DNA of 43,908 nt, from positions 1 to 43,908 of the forward strand of contig JAJDCJ010000017.1 of assembly GCA_029260935.1 (NCBI GenBank). Reading direction: 5' to 3'. The DNA is from Patescibacteria group bacterium (lineage in GTDB: Bacteria > Patescibacteriota > Minisyncoccia > Phycocordibacterales > Phycocordibacteraceae). A program made the translations under genes and the position numbers. Shown piece after piece: positions 16,084-24,976 of the stretch. Numbering within the stretch: position 1 is the first letter of the stretch; every line of letters begins with the position of its first letter. The notes beneath the pieces were generated by a model. It searched no databases. It saw only the letters and a program-made list of their open reading frames with translations, and had not been told where the DNA came from.

Positions 16084-16548
16084 TTATCGCCTACAATCGC
16101 CAATCCCAAGAATACAAAACCCCCCTCTAAACAAGCCGAACCGCCGTCGCGACTGATCTAGTGCGCCCGGGGGAAGCTGATTCACACTATCGTCAGGGGC
16201 GATATGAAGACTCGGAACTGAATCATCAGGTGTGGCAAAAGGACCCGTAAATGGGAGTGTGTTTGCAGGAGCACCGCCCGGTATGTCATGGAGCCCTCCG
16301 CCAGGGAAAAAAGTCCTTTGCACTACCGCCAACAACCCTGAAACTGACAAGATAAGGAAAAGCGCCACCAGCCCCCACACCATGCGCTCCTTTCCCTTTT
16401 TACGCTCATCTTTCTCTCCTGACTTTAAAATAAAATTGGCAATACCCCAAAAGAAATAAAGTAAAGCAAGTGCTACCAAAACCGGTACTATGGCCTGCGC
16501 CAAACCTGTTGCTATGCCTATAATGTCAGTAAGTGTTCCTGGTGCCAT
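16084..16548 (-). CDS. T4SS-pilin-like membrane protein with a C-terminal extension
   Basis: 154 residues. The two-helix module occupies about residues 1-80 (IVPVLVALALLYFFWGIANF, loop KSGEKDERKKGK, helix MVWGLVALFLILSVSGLLAVV). A Pro/Gly/Asp-rich extension with two ATPDDSV/APDDSV repeats and a terminal GGFCILGIGDCRR containing two cysteines follows. The extension is not recognised. It lies 7 nt from the next gene in the same run. Confidence 0.72.
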   Translation of the reverse strand: MAPGTLTDIIGIATGLAQAIVPVLVALALLYFFWGIANFILKSGEKDERKKGKERMVWGLVALFLILSVSGLLAVVQRTFFPGGGLHDIPGGAPANTLPFTGPFATPDDSVPSLHIAPDDSVNQLPPGALDQSRRRFGLFRGGFCILGIGDCRR

Positions 16549-16555
16549 ATATACC

Positions 16556-16915
16556 TTACGGAGTTAATCCTTCAACGGTACCCTGAATTGCAAACGAAAG
16601 TGCCTGCGCCCCAAGCAGTATAAGCGCACCTAGAATTGCCCAGAAAATATTTTTCTTTGCGTTCTTCAACCCCTCTGTATCTCCAGTTGCCGAAGACTGC
16701 ACAAAACGAAACCCAATATAGACAATAAATAGCACAATAATAGGAAACCCAATGGCAATGGCAACTCCTAAGATACCTTCCAAAAACTCGCTGAGTGTCC
16801 CGAAACCGATAGGGTTGCATAACTCACCCGGCGGACACTCAGCGCCAAATGAAATAAAAGGGAGTAAAAACAGCGCGAGTGCGAGTCGGGCTGTTGAAAT
16901 GTATGTATGTATCAT
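16556..16915 (-). CDS. Secreted pilin-like membrane protein
   Basis: About 119 residues from the chosen ATG, with a cleavable-looking signal peptide (ARLALALFLLPFISFGA), a CPPGELC segment with two cysteines, then two helices (GVAIAIGFPIIVLFIVYIGF and IFWAILGALILLGAQALSFA) separated by DTEGLKNAKKN. The signal peptide end ISFGAE resembles VSFGAD of the pilin/M15 protein at 3238, as does the helix-loop-helix arrangement. An upstream in-frame ATG at 16978 would overlap the solute-binding gene, so the start at 16915 is preferred. Confidence 0.72.
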   Translation of the reverse strand: MIHTYISTARLALALFLLPFISFGAECPPGELCNPIGFGTLSEFLEGILGVAIAIGFPIIVLFIVYIGFRFVQSSATGDTEGLKNAKKNIFWAILGALILLGAQALSFAIQGTVEGLTP

Positions 16916-16937
16916 AAAAATATAACTACTAACACTA

Positions 16938-18227
16938 TTATTGTACCCTAAGAAGCGCTTGAAGGGCCTGCTGTCCACTTCTCACGGCCTCTGCAATACG
17001 CAAACGGCCACTTGAAACGTCTTCAATCATACGCTCAAACACTTTGTCACTTTCCTCAGGGTTTGGGTCATAGAAAGAAAAAGCATTAAGAGCTGATTCT
17101 TGGAACACCGCCTCATAAGGACTGTCAGGTGATGCAAACGAAACGTCGCGCCTGACCGAAGGAAGGTTGGTCAGGGTGTTAAGTGTTCTTTGACTTTGTG
17201 CGCCTGAAAGCGTAGCTGCAACCTGAAGTGCCCCTTGTGGGTTTCGCGCCCCTCGTGGAAGCGAAAGTGCAAATAATTCTGCAGGAACCGCAACACGTCC
17301 TTCGCGAACACGAGGATATGAAGAAACATCAAAGTTTAAATTAGGATTTCCATCCCGAAGAGAAAACACTTCGCTGGCCTTGCCTAAATACACCGCCAAG
17401 GTTCCGGCGAGAAATGCGTCACGGGCATTCGGCTGTGAGCGGTTCCATGAGTATGTGCTTTTAACAGGATCTGAAAAATCAACATAGAAACGAAGCGCTG
17501 ACTCTGCCGGAGACTCAGTGGTGTCTGAACGCCCACTAAACACGGACTGAAGTATTCCCGACTCGTCAGGTGCCACAATATCATTACCCAAACCGTACAC
17601 GAGTGAAATAAAGATATCTTTGGCGTGTGCTATATTTCCCCACTGACCGAGTGCAACGGCGCTTTGAATTAACGTTCCATTTTCTCTACTTTTTGAAAGA
17701 CGAGTAGGGATCTCTGAAAACTCGTCCCAAAAACGCGGAGGTCTCGCCACACCTGCTTCCGAGAAAAGCGTGCGGTTCCAATACAGCACGAATGGGTCAA
17801 TGTAAAATGGAAGCCCTAAAATACCTGAACTCGTAAGGTATACCTCCCCTGCTTCAATAAACGAGTCTTGAAAGTCCCTTCTTGAAACAGAACGGAATGA
17901 AATCAGTTGCACCTTGTCACCATGGCTCACCACTAAATCACTTGGCAAAAGAATAAGGTCAGGGCCACTACCCGTTGCAATTGATTCAACTAACGTTCGT
18001 GGAAACACCTGCTCAGGAACTTCCCTATAGGAAACTCCATTAAACCCGTCCGAACTTCTGGCAACGTCGCGTAGCATCTCATCAACAATCTCCTCAGGAA
18101 GGGAGCCCCATATTGCAACAGTACCTACTTGTGCGCCACGATTTCCACTGAACGTTGCAAACATAAATACCGCGCTGAGCGCCAGCGCACCGAATACGAG
18201 AAGTAGAACAACTTGAAAAGATTTCAT
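16938..18227 (-). CDS. Family 1 extracellular solute-binding-like protein
   Basis: 429 residues with an N-terminal hydrophobic anchor (VVLLLVFGALALSAVFMFATF) lacking a lipobox cysteine, then a periplasmic-binding-protein-like body. Seen are VGTVAIWGSLPEEIVDEM, GSGPDLILLPSD, GILGLPFYIDPFVLYWNRTLF and a FLAGTLAVYLGKASEV stretch, all typical of sugar- or peptide-type ABC binding proteins. No permease or ATPase is adjacent. It overlaps the methyltransferase stop by one base (TAATG) and precedes the pilin-like genes, so its role may be in surface attachment or appendage assembly instead of classical import. That is an inference from context. Confidence 0.75.
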   Translation of the reverse strand: MKSFQVVLLLVFGALALSAVFMFATFSGNRGAQVGTVAIWGSLPEEIVDEMLRDVARSSDGFNGVSYREVPEQVFPRTLVESIATGSGPDLILLPSDLVVSHGDKVQLISFRSVSRRDFQDSFIEAGEVYLTSSGILGLPFYIDPFVLYWNRTLFSEAGVARPPRFWDEFSEIPTRLSKSRENGTLIQSAVALGQWGNIAHAKDIFISLVYGLGNDIVAPDESGILQSVFSGRSDTTESPAESALRFYVDFSDPVKSTYSWNRSQPNARDAFLAGTLAVYLGKASEVFSLRDGNPNLNFDVSSYPRVREGRVAVPAELFALSLPRGARNPQGALQVAATLSGAQSQRTLNTLTNLPSVRRDVSFASPDSPYEAVFQESALNAFSFYDPNPEESDKVFERMIEDVSSGRLRIAEAVRSGQQALQALLRVQ

Positions 18228-18748
18228 TATATTTTTGTCGCAATAAACGCGTAGTGGTGACTTCCGCTGGGCACCATAGCGCCTACCATAAACCCGCGCG
18301 AGCGGAACAAGCGCACTGACTCGCCGGGCGCTATCACCTGCGCTTCAGTCGGACCCATATTGTTAAAAGAAGATGTCCAGTCAACAAACAGTACTACTCC
18401 TAATGGTCCCAGTACGCGGTACAGCTCGTCAAGAAACACCTCTCTTTCTGTAATGGCATGGAGTGTATTTGAAACAACAGCACCCTGAAGGAGTCCATCT
18501 TTAAGAGGAATGCCTTGATTCAAATCAGTCTGCAGTGAAAACAGGTTATCCGCTTTCTGTGTAACATGCTCGCGATGGAAGCGATTTACAACATCAGGGA
18601 GAATATCAAATGTATACACTGCCCCATCTTCTGAAATTTTATCTTGAAGAAGTGTTGTGTATTCGCCACTGCCGGCACCGAAATCAGCCACGCGTGCATT
18701 GCTCCGAATAGGGAGATGAGTAATAACTTGTATTGGGCTTACGAACAT
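18227..18748 (-). CDS. Class I SAM-dependent methyltransferase
   Basis: 173 residues. Motif I VADFGAGSGEYT (about 22-33), an acidic residue after strand 2 (YTFDILPDVV), motif post-I and the motif IV region GAVVSNTLHAI, then LDELYRVLGPLGVVLFVDW. That order is a UbiE/Methyltransf_11-type fold; the substrate is unknown. The start at 18748 is chosen because TACAAT ends 6 nt upstream and a longer frame to 18874 would overlap the zinc-ribbon gene at 18826. The stop codon overlaps the ATG of the solute-binding gene, indicating an operon. Confidence 0.82.
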   Translation of the reverse strand: MFVSPIQVITHLPIRSNARVADFGAGSGEYTTLLQDKISEDGAVYTFDILPDVVNRFHREHVTQKADNLFSLQTDLNQGIPLKDGLLQGAVVSNTLHAITEREVFLDELYRVLGPLGVVLFVDWTSSFNNMGPTEAQVIAPGESVRLFRSRGFMVGAMVPSGSHHYAFIATKI

Positions 18749-18754
18749 ATCTCT

Positions 18755-18760
18755 ATTGTA
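18755..18760 (-). promoter_or_regulatory. Putative -10 box of the methyltransferase gene (leaderless)
   Basis: TACAAT on the minus strand ends 6 nt before the ATG at 18748. Confidence 0.5.
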
Positions 18761-18825
18761 ACAATGAAAAAGACCCTTTGACGGGACCCTTGTGAACAAA
18801 ACCACACAAGACGCGTGGAGGTTAA

Positions 18826-18975
18826 TTAATTTCTTCTTAAATGCTCGGCGCAGTCGTTGCACCAATTCGGACATTTATTTTCAATTTTAGTATACGGAAA
18901 AGAAATTCCACAACGTTTACAGTTACAACGCTTTCTACTTGATCGTATGATTTTCAGTGAAAACTTTTCACTCAT
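18826..18975 (-). CDS. Small zinc-ribbon-like protein (hypothetical)
   Basis: 49 residues beginning MSEKFSLKIIRSSRKR, followed by CNCKRCG, then KCPNWCNDC and a short basic end. Six cysteines in CxC-x2-C and Cx3Cx2C clusters suggest a metal-binding zinc ribbon, as in many tiny CPR proteins. It ends 77 bases before the chosen methyltransferase start and starts 18 bases after the Cys-rich gene at 18994. Function unknown. Support is the cysteine spacing and clean open frame; there is no family match. Confidence 0.55.
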   Translation of the reverse strand: MSEKFSLKIIRSSRKRCNCKRCGISFPYTKIENKCPNWCNDCAEHLRRN

Positions 18976-18993
18976 AGTTAGATGCAAGTTATA

Positions 18994-19116
18994 TTATTTA
19001 TGTTCCGGAGAACAGCCACATATACCGCACGTTCCTGACTTACATCCACAGTAACGCCGACACTGTCCACCGCACCCGCAGTTGGAACATGAATCGTCAA
19101 TCTGTTCTTTTCCCAT
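18994..19116 (-). CDS. Cysteine-rich mini-protein, possible metal-binding or metallothionein-like
   Basis: 40 residues, ten of them cysteine: CSNCGCGGQC, then CGCKSGTCGICGC. Cys-Gly-Cys and CxxC repeats suggest binding of a metal cluster. The ATG at 19116 has TACTAT 6 nt upstream (minus strand), like other leaderless genes here. It lies between gyrA and the small zinc-ribbon gene. No established family is recognised. Confidence 0.6.
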   Translation of the reverse strand: MGKEQIDDSCSNCGCGGQCRRYCGCKSGTCGICGCSPEHK

Positions 19117-19138
19117 AAAATTATAGTACCACAAGTAC

Positions 19139-21622
19139 TTAAAACGCGGCAAATGCAGCAATAGCGTCACCTTCACGTAACTTCATAATACGAACCCCCT
19201 GCGTTGCACGACCCAGTGCAGGTACTTGACTCAACTCTGTGCGAATGACCTGCCCCTTCTTACTTGCCACAATTATTTCTGTCATCTTTTCTTGTTCAAT
19301 AACAAGAGCTGCTATGACTGGACCAGTTTTTTGAGTTACGTTTGCTGTCTTTATACCGCCACCTGCACGTTTTTGAATTTTATACTCTTTAAGAGGCGTA
19401 CACTTACCGTATCCACGGTCAGTAACTACCAAAAGATGTGCCTTATGTATATCACCCACCACGCCAGCGCCAACAACCTTATCTCCTTTTGCTAATTTAA
19501 TACCAGAAACACCAGCTGCTGTTCTTCCCATTACTCTCACGTCTGATTCTTTAAAGTGAATTGACTGCCCTTTTTCAGTAACAAGAGAAACTGATTCTTT
19601 CTCAGAAACTGGAAGTGCCCCAATGAGTCTGTCGTCACTTGAAAGAGTGATAGCAATAATGCCACTTTTACGCACATCTTCAAATTGATTTGCCTTTACC
19701 TTCTTAGTGGTTCCTGATTGTGTAACCAGTAGGAATGAGTCTGCACCACCCTTTTTAGGAACACTCAAAACACTGGTGACATGCTCTTCCTGCGACAGTG
19801 GTAGTACATTCATAATTGACTTACCTTTCGTGGCTCGCCTTCCTTCCGGGATTTCATACATACGTGTACGGTACACTTTTCCCCGATCGGTAAAGAAGAG
19901 AATGGAGTCATGTGTTGAACCCTCAAGGAATCGTGTGACGAAATCTTCGTCTTTTGTTGAGAGGTCAATGACCCCCACACCGCCACGATTTTGCACCTTG
20001 TATTCGCTCGGATTTGTTCTTTTAATGTAGCCACTATTGGTCAACGTCAGCATAGACGGCTCATCAGGAATTAAATCCTCAACTGCCATGTTTTTAACCT
20101 CTCCCTTTACCACCTTTGTGCGACGCTCGTCGCCATATTTTTCTCCTATTGCCTCTAACTCCTTCTTGACCACTGCAAGTATCTTCTTGGCACTTGCCAG
20201 TATAGCTTCAAGTTCTTTAATAAGTACCTGCAACTCTTTCAGTTCATCTTCAATCTTCTTACGTTCAAGGCCGGCAAGTTTTGAAAGACGCATTTCAAGA
20301 ATCGCCGTTGCCTGTGCATCTGAAAATTTAAATTTCTTTTTCAACTCAGCGTGCGCTGTTGGTACATCTTTTGACTTCTTAATCAACGCAATAATTTCGT
20401 CAATATGGTCAAGTGCCTTTTTAAGGCCAAGTAAAATATGTTCACGATCTTTTGCTTTCTTGAGGTCAAACTTAGCACGACGAGTCACTACCTCTTTGCG
20501 GTGATCAATAAAATGCGACAGTATTGCTTCAAGTGAAAGTGTCTGCGGTACACCATCAACCAACATCACCATATTAAAATGGAACGGATCTTCAAGCTGT
20601 GTGTGTTTATATAAATAGTTAAGCACCGTCTGTGGCTGTGCCGTTGATTTAAGGTCAACCACCACCCGAATGTCTTTTGTTGACTCATCACGTAAGTCTT
20701 TAATACCCTCAACTTTTTTGTCTCGCACCAAGTCAGCTATTTTTATAATCAGGTCTGATTTATTGACACGATACGGAATGCTGGTGATGATAATTTGTGC
20801 ATTCCCTTTCTTGTCCTCAGTAATTTCAGCATCGCCTCGCACCACCACTGGCCCACGGCCTGTAGTGTAGGCGTGCGCAATATCTTTTTGATTAAAGGCA
20901 ATACCACCGACTGGGAAGTCAGGCCCTTTTACAAACGCGAGTAAGTCATCAGAAGACGCCTTTGGATTATCAATTAAATGAACTGTCGCATCAACAACTT
21001 CTTTAAGGTTGTGTGGCGGAATGTTCGTTGCCATACCAACTGCAATTCCCAATGTTCCATTTAACAAAAGGTTAGGGATTGAAGCAGGAAGTACTTCAGG
21101 TTCTAACTGAGTACTGTCATAGTTAGGTCGCCACTCAACAGTCTCTTTTTCCAAGTCACGAAGAAGCTCGGACGCAAGGGGCGCCATACGTGCCTCGGTA
21201 TAACGCATGGCAGCAGCCGAGTCGCCATCAATAGAGCCGAAGTTTCCCTGTCCAATAACCATTGGGTATCGGAACGTAAAGTCCTGCGCCATTTTTACCA
21301 TCGCCTCATATACTGAAGAGTCTCCGTGCGGGTGATACTTACCCAAAACATCACCAACAACAGCAGCTGATTTACGTGACTTTGACTGGGACGTCAGACC
21401 CATTTTATGCATCGCAAAGAGAATACGGCGGTGCACTGGCTTCAAACCATCACGCACGTCAGGAAGTGCACGGCTCGTTATAACGCTCATGGCGTAATCA
21501 AGGTAACTCTCCTGCATTTCGGTCGTTATAGAACGACGAATAATCCCAGAGTGTTTTTGAGGAGTGGTGTCATCAGGATTATTCCCCTGTCCGTTTACAG
21601 GTATATCTTTTTTACGAGGCAT
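19139..21622 (-). CDS. gyrA: DNA gyrase subunit A
   Basis: 827 residues of the type IIA topoisomerase subunit that cuts and rejoins DNA. Tyr141 in [11 protein letters not shown] is the cleavage tyrosine. The quinolone-determining region reads [12 protein letters not shown], with Ser and Glu at the two resistance positions (wild-type-like). A coiled-coil gate region precedes the C-terminal beta-pinwheel (repeated [26 protein letters not shown] blades). The pinwheel shows NRGGVGVID and QKRAGGG-type segments in place of a clear QRRGGKG GyrA box, so negative supercoiling by wrapping versus a ParC-like role is not fully certain. A TATAAT box lies 11 nt before the ATG. Confidence 0.94.
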   Translation of the reverse strand: MPRKKDIPVNGQGNNPDDTTPQKHSGIIRRSITTEMQESYLDYAMSVITSRALPDVRDGLKPVHRRILFAMHKMGLTSQSKSRKSAAVVGDVLGKYHPHGDSSVYEAMVKMAQDFTFRYPMVIGQGNFGSIDGDSAAAMRYTEARMAPLASELLRDLEKETVEWRPNYDSTQLEPEVLPASIPNLLLNGTLGIAVGMATNIPPHNLKEVVDATVHLIDNPKASSDDLLAFVKGPDFPVGGIAFNQKDIAHAYTTGRGPVVVRGDAEITEDKKGNAQIIITSIPYRVNKSDLIIKIADLVRDKKVEGIKDLRDESTKDIRVVVDLKSTAQPQTVLNYLYKHTQLEDPFHFNMVMLVDGVPQTLSLEAILSHFIDHRKEVVTRRAKFDLKKAKDREHILLGLKKALDHIDEIIALIKKSKDVPTAHAELKKKFKFSDAQATAILEMRLSKLAGLERKKIEDELKELQVLIKELEAILASAKKILAVVKKELEAIGEKYGDERRTKVVKGEVKNMAVEDLIPDEPSMLTLTNSGYIKRTNPSEYKVQNRGGVGVIDLSTKDEDFVTRFLEGSTHDSILFFTDRGKVYRTRMYEIPEGRRATKGKSIMNVLPLSQEEHVTSVLSVPKKGGADSFLLVTQSGTTKKVKANQFEDVRKSGIIAITLSSDDRLIGALPVSEKESVSLVTEKGQSIHFKESDVRVMGRTAAGVSGIKLAKGDKVVGAGVVGDIHKAHLLVVTDRGYGKCTPLKEYKIQKRAGGGIKTANVTQKTGPVIAALVIEQEKMTEIIVASKKGQVIRTELSQVPALGRATQGVRIMKLREGDAIAAFAAF

Positions 21623-21718
21623 ATATAGTACCTATTATAATAGTAAACCGTCTACAACGCCAATTACCTCTGCATGGATAATTAAAAATCCAACACCACA
21701 CACATTCTTTTTATACAT

Positions 21719-21925
21719 CTAATAGGGAGAAACAATGCCACCGCTCTCCTGCTGTGGTGTGACTACCTGCCCATCAGAGAAAACCATGCTCCGCAATGAA
21801 ACCAAAAGAAGCCACACTCCAATAAGGATGAGGACTGACACTGCAGTCACGACAAAGGTAACCTGTCGGCGTACTTCAATAGGTTGTGTGCGTAAACGAT
21901 CTATATACCCAAAAATATCAAGCAT
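21719..21925 (-). CDS. Small single-pass membrane protein (hypothetical)
   Basis: 68 residues: a basic N-terminal cytoplasmic segment (YIDRLRTQPIEVRRQ), one transmembrane helix (VTFVVTAVSVLILIGVWLLLV, about 22-42) and a short polar tail rich in Gln, Gly and Ser. It is 17 bp downstream of the MBL-fold gene on the same strand, suggesting co-transcription. No family is recognised. Confidence 0.65.
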   Translation of the reverse strand: MLDIFGYIDRLRTQPIEVRRQVTFVVTAVSVLILIGVWLLLVSLRSMVFSDGQVVTPQQESGGIVSPY

Positions 21926-21942
21926 ACTTCACCATAGTGTTA

Positions 21943-22566
21943 TTACTTAAACACTGCAATGTCACCGCGCATCACCGAAATATCTTTTGCGCGTATTGAC
22001 ATCTTCTCAATTGACTTGCCGTCAGTGCCACCGGCCATCTTAATAAATGACTTCAAGTCATCACTATCACCAACGGCATACGGGATAATAAGCTTTGGTT
22101 CAAGCGATACCACTAACTCGTGCGCTACTTTCGGCGCCAGAGTCGCACCGCCAACGGGGATAAATATAATATCAACTTCATCAATACTTGAACGCACATC
22201 ATGTGGTAATTTCCCTGAAGAAAGCGCTCCTAAAAAGAGTATCTGCATACCGTCAAACTCAACATTATAAATAGTGTTGGCATAGTCACTCGTCTCCCCT
22301 TGAAGCGCCCCTTCTGAAGGAAAACCAGTTGCTGTCATCTCACCCACTTCATATGCACCGGGGCCGGAAATAACAAACGGCTCCTTCCCACTATGGCTTG
22401 CCGTATCAACACCACTCCAATCAGGATGATCCGTTGCAACCAGGACAATGTCCGACCCAAACTTTGAAACCTTAAAAGAGCTTTTAGCGCTTGGTGGATT
22501 AACAGCAATAGTAGTGTCTTTTGCGGACAATTTAAACGCATGCCCTCCTACGTACGTAATGTTCAT
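21943..22566 (-). CDS. Metallo-beta-lactamase-fold protein (UlaG-like), degenerate metal site
   Basis: 207 residues of the COG2220-like branch: ITYVGGHAFKLSAKDTTIAVNP at the start, the metal motif region VLVATDHPDWSG, GPGAYEVGEMTATGFPS, MQILFLGAL and VDIIFIPVGGATLAP. Active enzymes normally have HxHxDH in the metal loop. Here it reads TDHPDW, so the first and last histidines appear absent and hydrolase activity is doubtful. TATACT ends 6 nt before the ATG, fitting a leaderless mRNA. It is followed by a small membrane protein gene. Confidence 0.8.
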   Translation of the reverse strand: MNITYVGGHAFKLSAKDTTIAVNPPSAKSSFKVSKFGSDIVLVATDHPDWSGVDTASHSGKEPFVISGPGAYEVGEMTATGFPSEGALQGETSDYANTIYNVEFDGMQILFLGALSSGKLPHDVRSSIDEVDIIFIPVGGATLAPKVAHELVVSLEPKLIIPYAVGDSDDLKSFIKMAGGTDGKSIEKMSIRAKDISVMRGDIAVFK

Positions 22567-22572
22567 GAAAAA

Positions 22573-22578
22573 AGTATA
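22573..22578 (-). promoter_or_regulatory. Putative -10 box of the MBL-fold gene (leaderless)
   Basis: TATACT on the minus strand ends 6 nt before the ATG at 22566. Confidence 0.5.
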
Positions 22579-22633
22579 CCAGGTTCTTGAGAAATTAGGT
22601 ATACAATACTTCAGATATAGGAAATACTGCTAT

Positions 22634-22695
22634 TTGAAAGCCGTTCTATACTATGCTATTGTTTCTAACGTATTCCTCATTACTGAGGAATTTTT
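22634..22695 (+). promoter_or_regulatory. rpsA promoter and leader hairpin (possible attenuator)
   Basis: TTGAAA (22634-22639) and TATTGT (22657-22662) are spaced by 17 bp. Soon after, ATTCCTCA/TGAGGAAT forms a hairpin at 22672-22691 followed by T residues, about 90 nt before the rpsA ATG. It has the form of an intrinsic terminator inside the leader, so it may attenuate S1 expression. A different promoter downstream of it cannot be excluded. Confidence 0.5.
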
Positions 22696-22782
22696 AGTTC
22701 CACTTTGAGCAGCATTAACCCTTTTCTAGGCATTAGGAAACTCGTACCTACTAAAGTATCTGCTTAATCACTGACTATATCT

Positions 22783-23865
22783 ATGACACAAGAAGAAAAT
22801 ACAAACGATGCAATGCATCACTACTTAGAAGAAGCACCACACGCTCCGCAAATCGGAGAGTCTATTGAAGGGCCGGTAGTTGCAATCAGTAGCGGTAAAG
22901 TCTATATAGACCTTCCTCCTTTTGGCACCGGTATTATTTATGGCCGTGAGTATTTGGCTGCACGCGATATTCTGAAAAAAGTTGCCCTCGGCGACACTGT
23001 TTCAGCGAAAATTGTAAACAACGAAAACAAGGACGGCTACATTGAACTCTCACTAAAAGAAGCCCGCCAGGCAATGATCTGGTCTGACGCAGAAGAGGCA
23101 ATCGCCTCAGGCACCGTGTTTGAACTTACTATTAAAGACGCCAACAAAGGTGGGCTCATTGTTGGGTGGCAAGGCATCAACGGCTTCTTGCCGGCAAGTC
23201 AGCTTAAACCAGAACATTATCCTCGTGTTGCAAATGGTGAAAAACAACTCATTCTTGATGAACTGAAGAAATTAATAGACACACCACTTTCACTTCGCAT
23301 CATAACCGCCGACCCACGTGAAGGAAAACTTATTTTCTCAGAAAGAGACACGGGCGAGGAAGCAACTGAGGCGGTAGCTGCGAGCGAATACAAGGTTGAC
23401 GATGTCCTTACCGGTGAAGTTACCGGCATGGTGGACTTTGGTATCTTTGTAAAAGTAGAGGGAGGACTAGAGGGCTTAGTACATATCTCTGAAATAGAAT
23501 GGGGCCTTGTTGAAGATCCACGTACCTATGCAAAAGTAGGCGACAAAATAAAAGTAAAAATTATTGAGATCAAAGAAGGAAAAATTTCACTCTCAATCAA
23601 ACAACTTACTGAAGATCCATGGCAGAAGGTTGCTGATAAGTATAAAAAAGAAGACACTGTTGAAGCCGCAATTATAAAGTACAACAAATACGGCGCGCTC
23701 GCTTCCATTGAAGAAGGTGTTGCCGGCTTAGTACATGTCTCCGAATTTGAAAGTGAAGAAGCGCTTAAAAACGAGCTTGGACTTGGAAAAGTCTACACAT
23801 TCAAAATTACACTCTTTGATCCAAACGAACACAAAATGACCTTGTCATACAAAAAAGAAACGTAG
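22783..23865 (+). CDS. rpsA: Ribosomal protein S1 (four S1 domains)
   Basis: 360 residues of an RNA-binding protein that helps the 30S subunit bind mRNA. Four OB-type S1 repeats can be traced: about 20-90 (GPVVAISSGKVYIDL), about 105-185 (GTVFELTIKDANKGGLIVGW, GINGFLPASQL), about 205-275 (VLTGEVTGMVDFGIFVKVEGGLEGLVHISEI, the most canonical) and about 290-358 (VEAAIIKYNKYGALASIEEGVAGLVHVSEF). Many bacterial S1 proteins have six domains, so this is a short form. It is expressed as a single gene, with a leader hairpin upstream and a strong terminator downstream. Confidence 0.93.
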   Translation: MTQEENTNDAMHHYLEEAPHAPQIGESIEGPVVAISSGKVYIDLPPFGTGIIYGREYLAARDILKKVALGDTVSAKIVNNENKDGYIELSLKEARQAMIWSDAEEAIASGTVFELTIKDANKGGLIVGWQGINGFLPASQLKPEHYPRVANGEKQLILDELKKLIDTPLSLRIITADPREGKLIFSERDTGEEATEAVAASEYKVDDVLTGEVTGMVDFGIFVKVEGGLEGLVHISEIEWGLVEDPRTYAKVGDKIKVKIIEIKEGKISLSIKQLTEDPWQKVADKYKKEDTVEAAIIKYNKYGALASIEEGVAGLVHVSEFESEEALKNELGLGKVYTFKITLFDPNEHKMTLSYKKET

Positions 23866-23891
23866 ACACTGAACATACACGAAACTCATAC

Positions 23892-23929
23892 CATAAAAAA
23901 ATGTATCATATATGATACATTTTTTTATG
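23892..23929. terminator. Bidirectional terminator after rpsA
   Basis: A perfect 38-nt palindrome with CATAAAAAAATGTATCATA arms. The A and T runs at the ends allow termination from either side. Confidence 0.75.
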
Positions 23930-23942
23930 TTAGAACAACGAC

Positions 23943-23978
23943 AACACACAAAGCTGGCGTGCGCCGGCTTTGTGTGTT
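23943..23978 (-). terminator. GC-rich hairpin at the end of the zinc-ribbon gene
   Basis: The stem AACACACAAAGC(T/C)GGC with its complement around GTGC overlaps the stop codon of the minus-strand gene at 23977. No long T-run is present. Confidence 0.55.
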
Positions 23979-24156
23979 AAAAAATACCATTCTTTTTTCT
24001 TCTACAGGTAGGACACCGACCTTTAATTGAAATCCCCACAATCTTGCATTTAAAACACGTCCAACGCGGATCCTCTATATACGTGTCATTGGTAATTTTC
24101 CTACCGCGAGTATTGGTGTCAGGACCCTTAAAGACCTCTCTCAATTGAAAACTCAT
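23977..24156 (-). CDS. Small zinc-ribbon protein (hypothetical)
   Basis: 59 residues beginning MSFQLREVFKGPDTNTRGRK, with a C-terminal ribbon WTCFKCKIVGISIKGRCPTC: two CxxC pairs 14 residues apart. A canonical promoter precedes it on the minus strand: TTGACT, 17 bp, TATTGT, then 8 nt to the ATG. That supports expression and the start at 24156 over the in-frame ATG 12 nt upstream. It follows pth on the same strand but has its own promoter. Function unknown. Confidence 0.65.
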   Translation of the reverse strand: MSFQLREVFKGPDTNTRGRKITNDTYIEDPRWTCFKCKIVGISIKGRCPTCRRKKNGIF

Positions 24157-24196
24157 ATGAGGCGACAATACGCTCGCTTGCGGGAAAAGTCAAATC

Positions 24197-24823
24197 CTAC
24201 ACAATAGGCAGTCCATTGACCGCATTCATACCCTTCACTGGGTCGCCGGTCTCAAGAATCGTTTGCAGTGCCAAAAAAACACGCTCTTTAATGGGCCCCT
24301 GCACTTTTTCAAAATCTCCTTTAGTAAAAGATTTTAAAAGATGTTCAACCACAGCTTTCTCTCCTACCGGCTTTTTTGCACTTATAATTTTCTCGCCTTT
24401 AGCGGTGCGACTCGCCGACTTTGAAACACCCACACGAATTTTTATAAAGTTGCGTGTCTTTAGTGCACGTTCAATACTTTTAATACCATTATGTCCACCT
24501 GAGCTGGAGCCAAACGCAACGCGCACCACACCCAGTGGTAAATCAATTTCGTCATATACCACAATAAGTTTTTTTGCAGCGGCAACACTTTTTATATATT
24601 TAGAAACCGCACCTCCTGATTTATTCATATAGGTGTTGGGCAGTACTAGACGCACTCTCTCTGAAAACGCATCTCCAGTCCCCACCAAAAGATCGGGCTT
24701 TTTTTGCTCTTTTAATTCAAAATCATTCTCGTCTGCTAAGTCGTTCACCATAATACGCCCCGTGTTGTGACGCGTCTTCGTATATTCACTCCCTGGATTA
24801 CCTAAACCGACAATAGTGTACAT
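24197..24823 (-). CDS. pth: Peptidyl-tRNA hydrolase
   Basis: 208 residues. Releases tRNA from peptidyl-tRNAs that drop off the ribosome. The catalytic His19 is in KTRHNTG, Asn9 in GLGNPG, Asn67 in NTYMNKSG, Asp91 in VVYDEIDLPLG and Asn112 in SSGGHNGIKS, so the full active-site set is present. The C-terminal segment after about residue 160 has a short insertion (KGEKIISAKKPVGEKA) before the terminal helices. It is followed by a zinc-ribbon gene and divergent from lepB. Confidence 0.95.
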   Translation of the reverse strand: MYTIVGLGNPGSEYTKTRHNTGRIMVNDLADENDFELKEQKKPDLLVGTGDAFSERVRLVLPNTYMNKSGGAVSKYIKSVAAAKKLIVVYDEIDLPLGVVRVAFGSSSGGHNGIKSIERALKTRNFIKIRVGVSKSASRTAKGEKIISAKKPVGEKAVVEHLLKSFTKGDFEKVQGPIKERVFLALQTILETGDPVKGMNAVNGLPIV

Positions 24824-24976
24824 ATAAACAGCATACAGTAGTCAACACCGAGCATCTAGTACAAAAAAATTCGTATCATCGTCCATTGATGACTGCCGTT
24901 CGCTCATTGCGCTTTACTGAATGCTCGTTGCTGTTCGTTCAATACTCACTGCTCAATGCTAATTACCGAATGTCAA

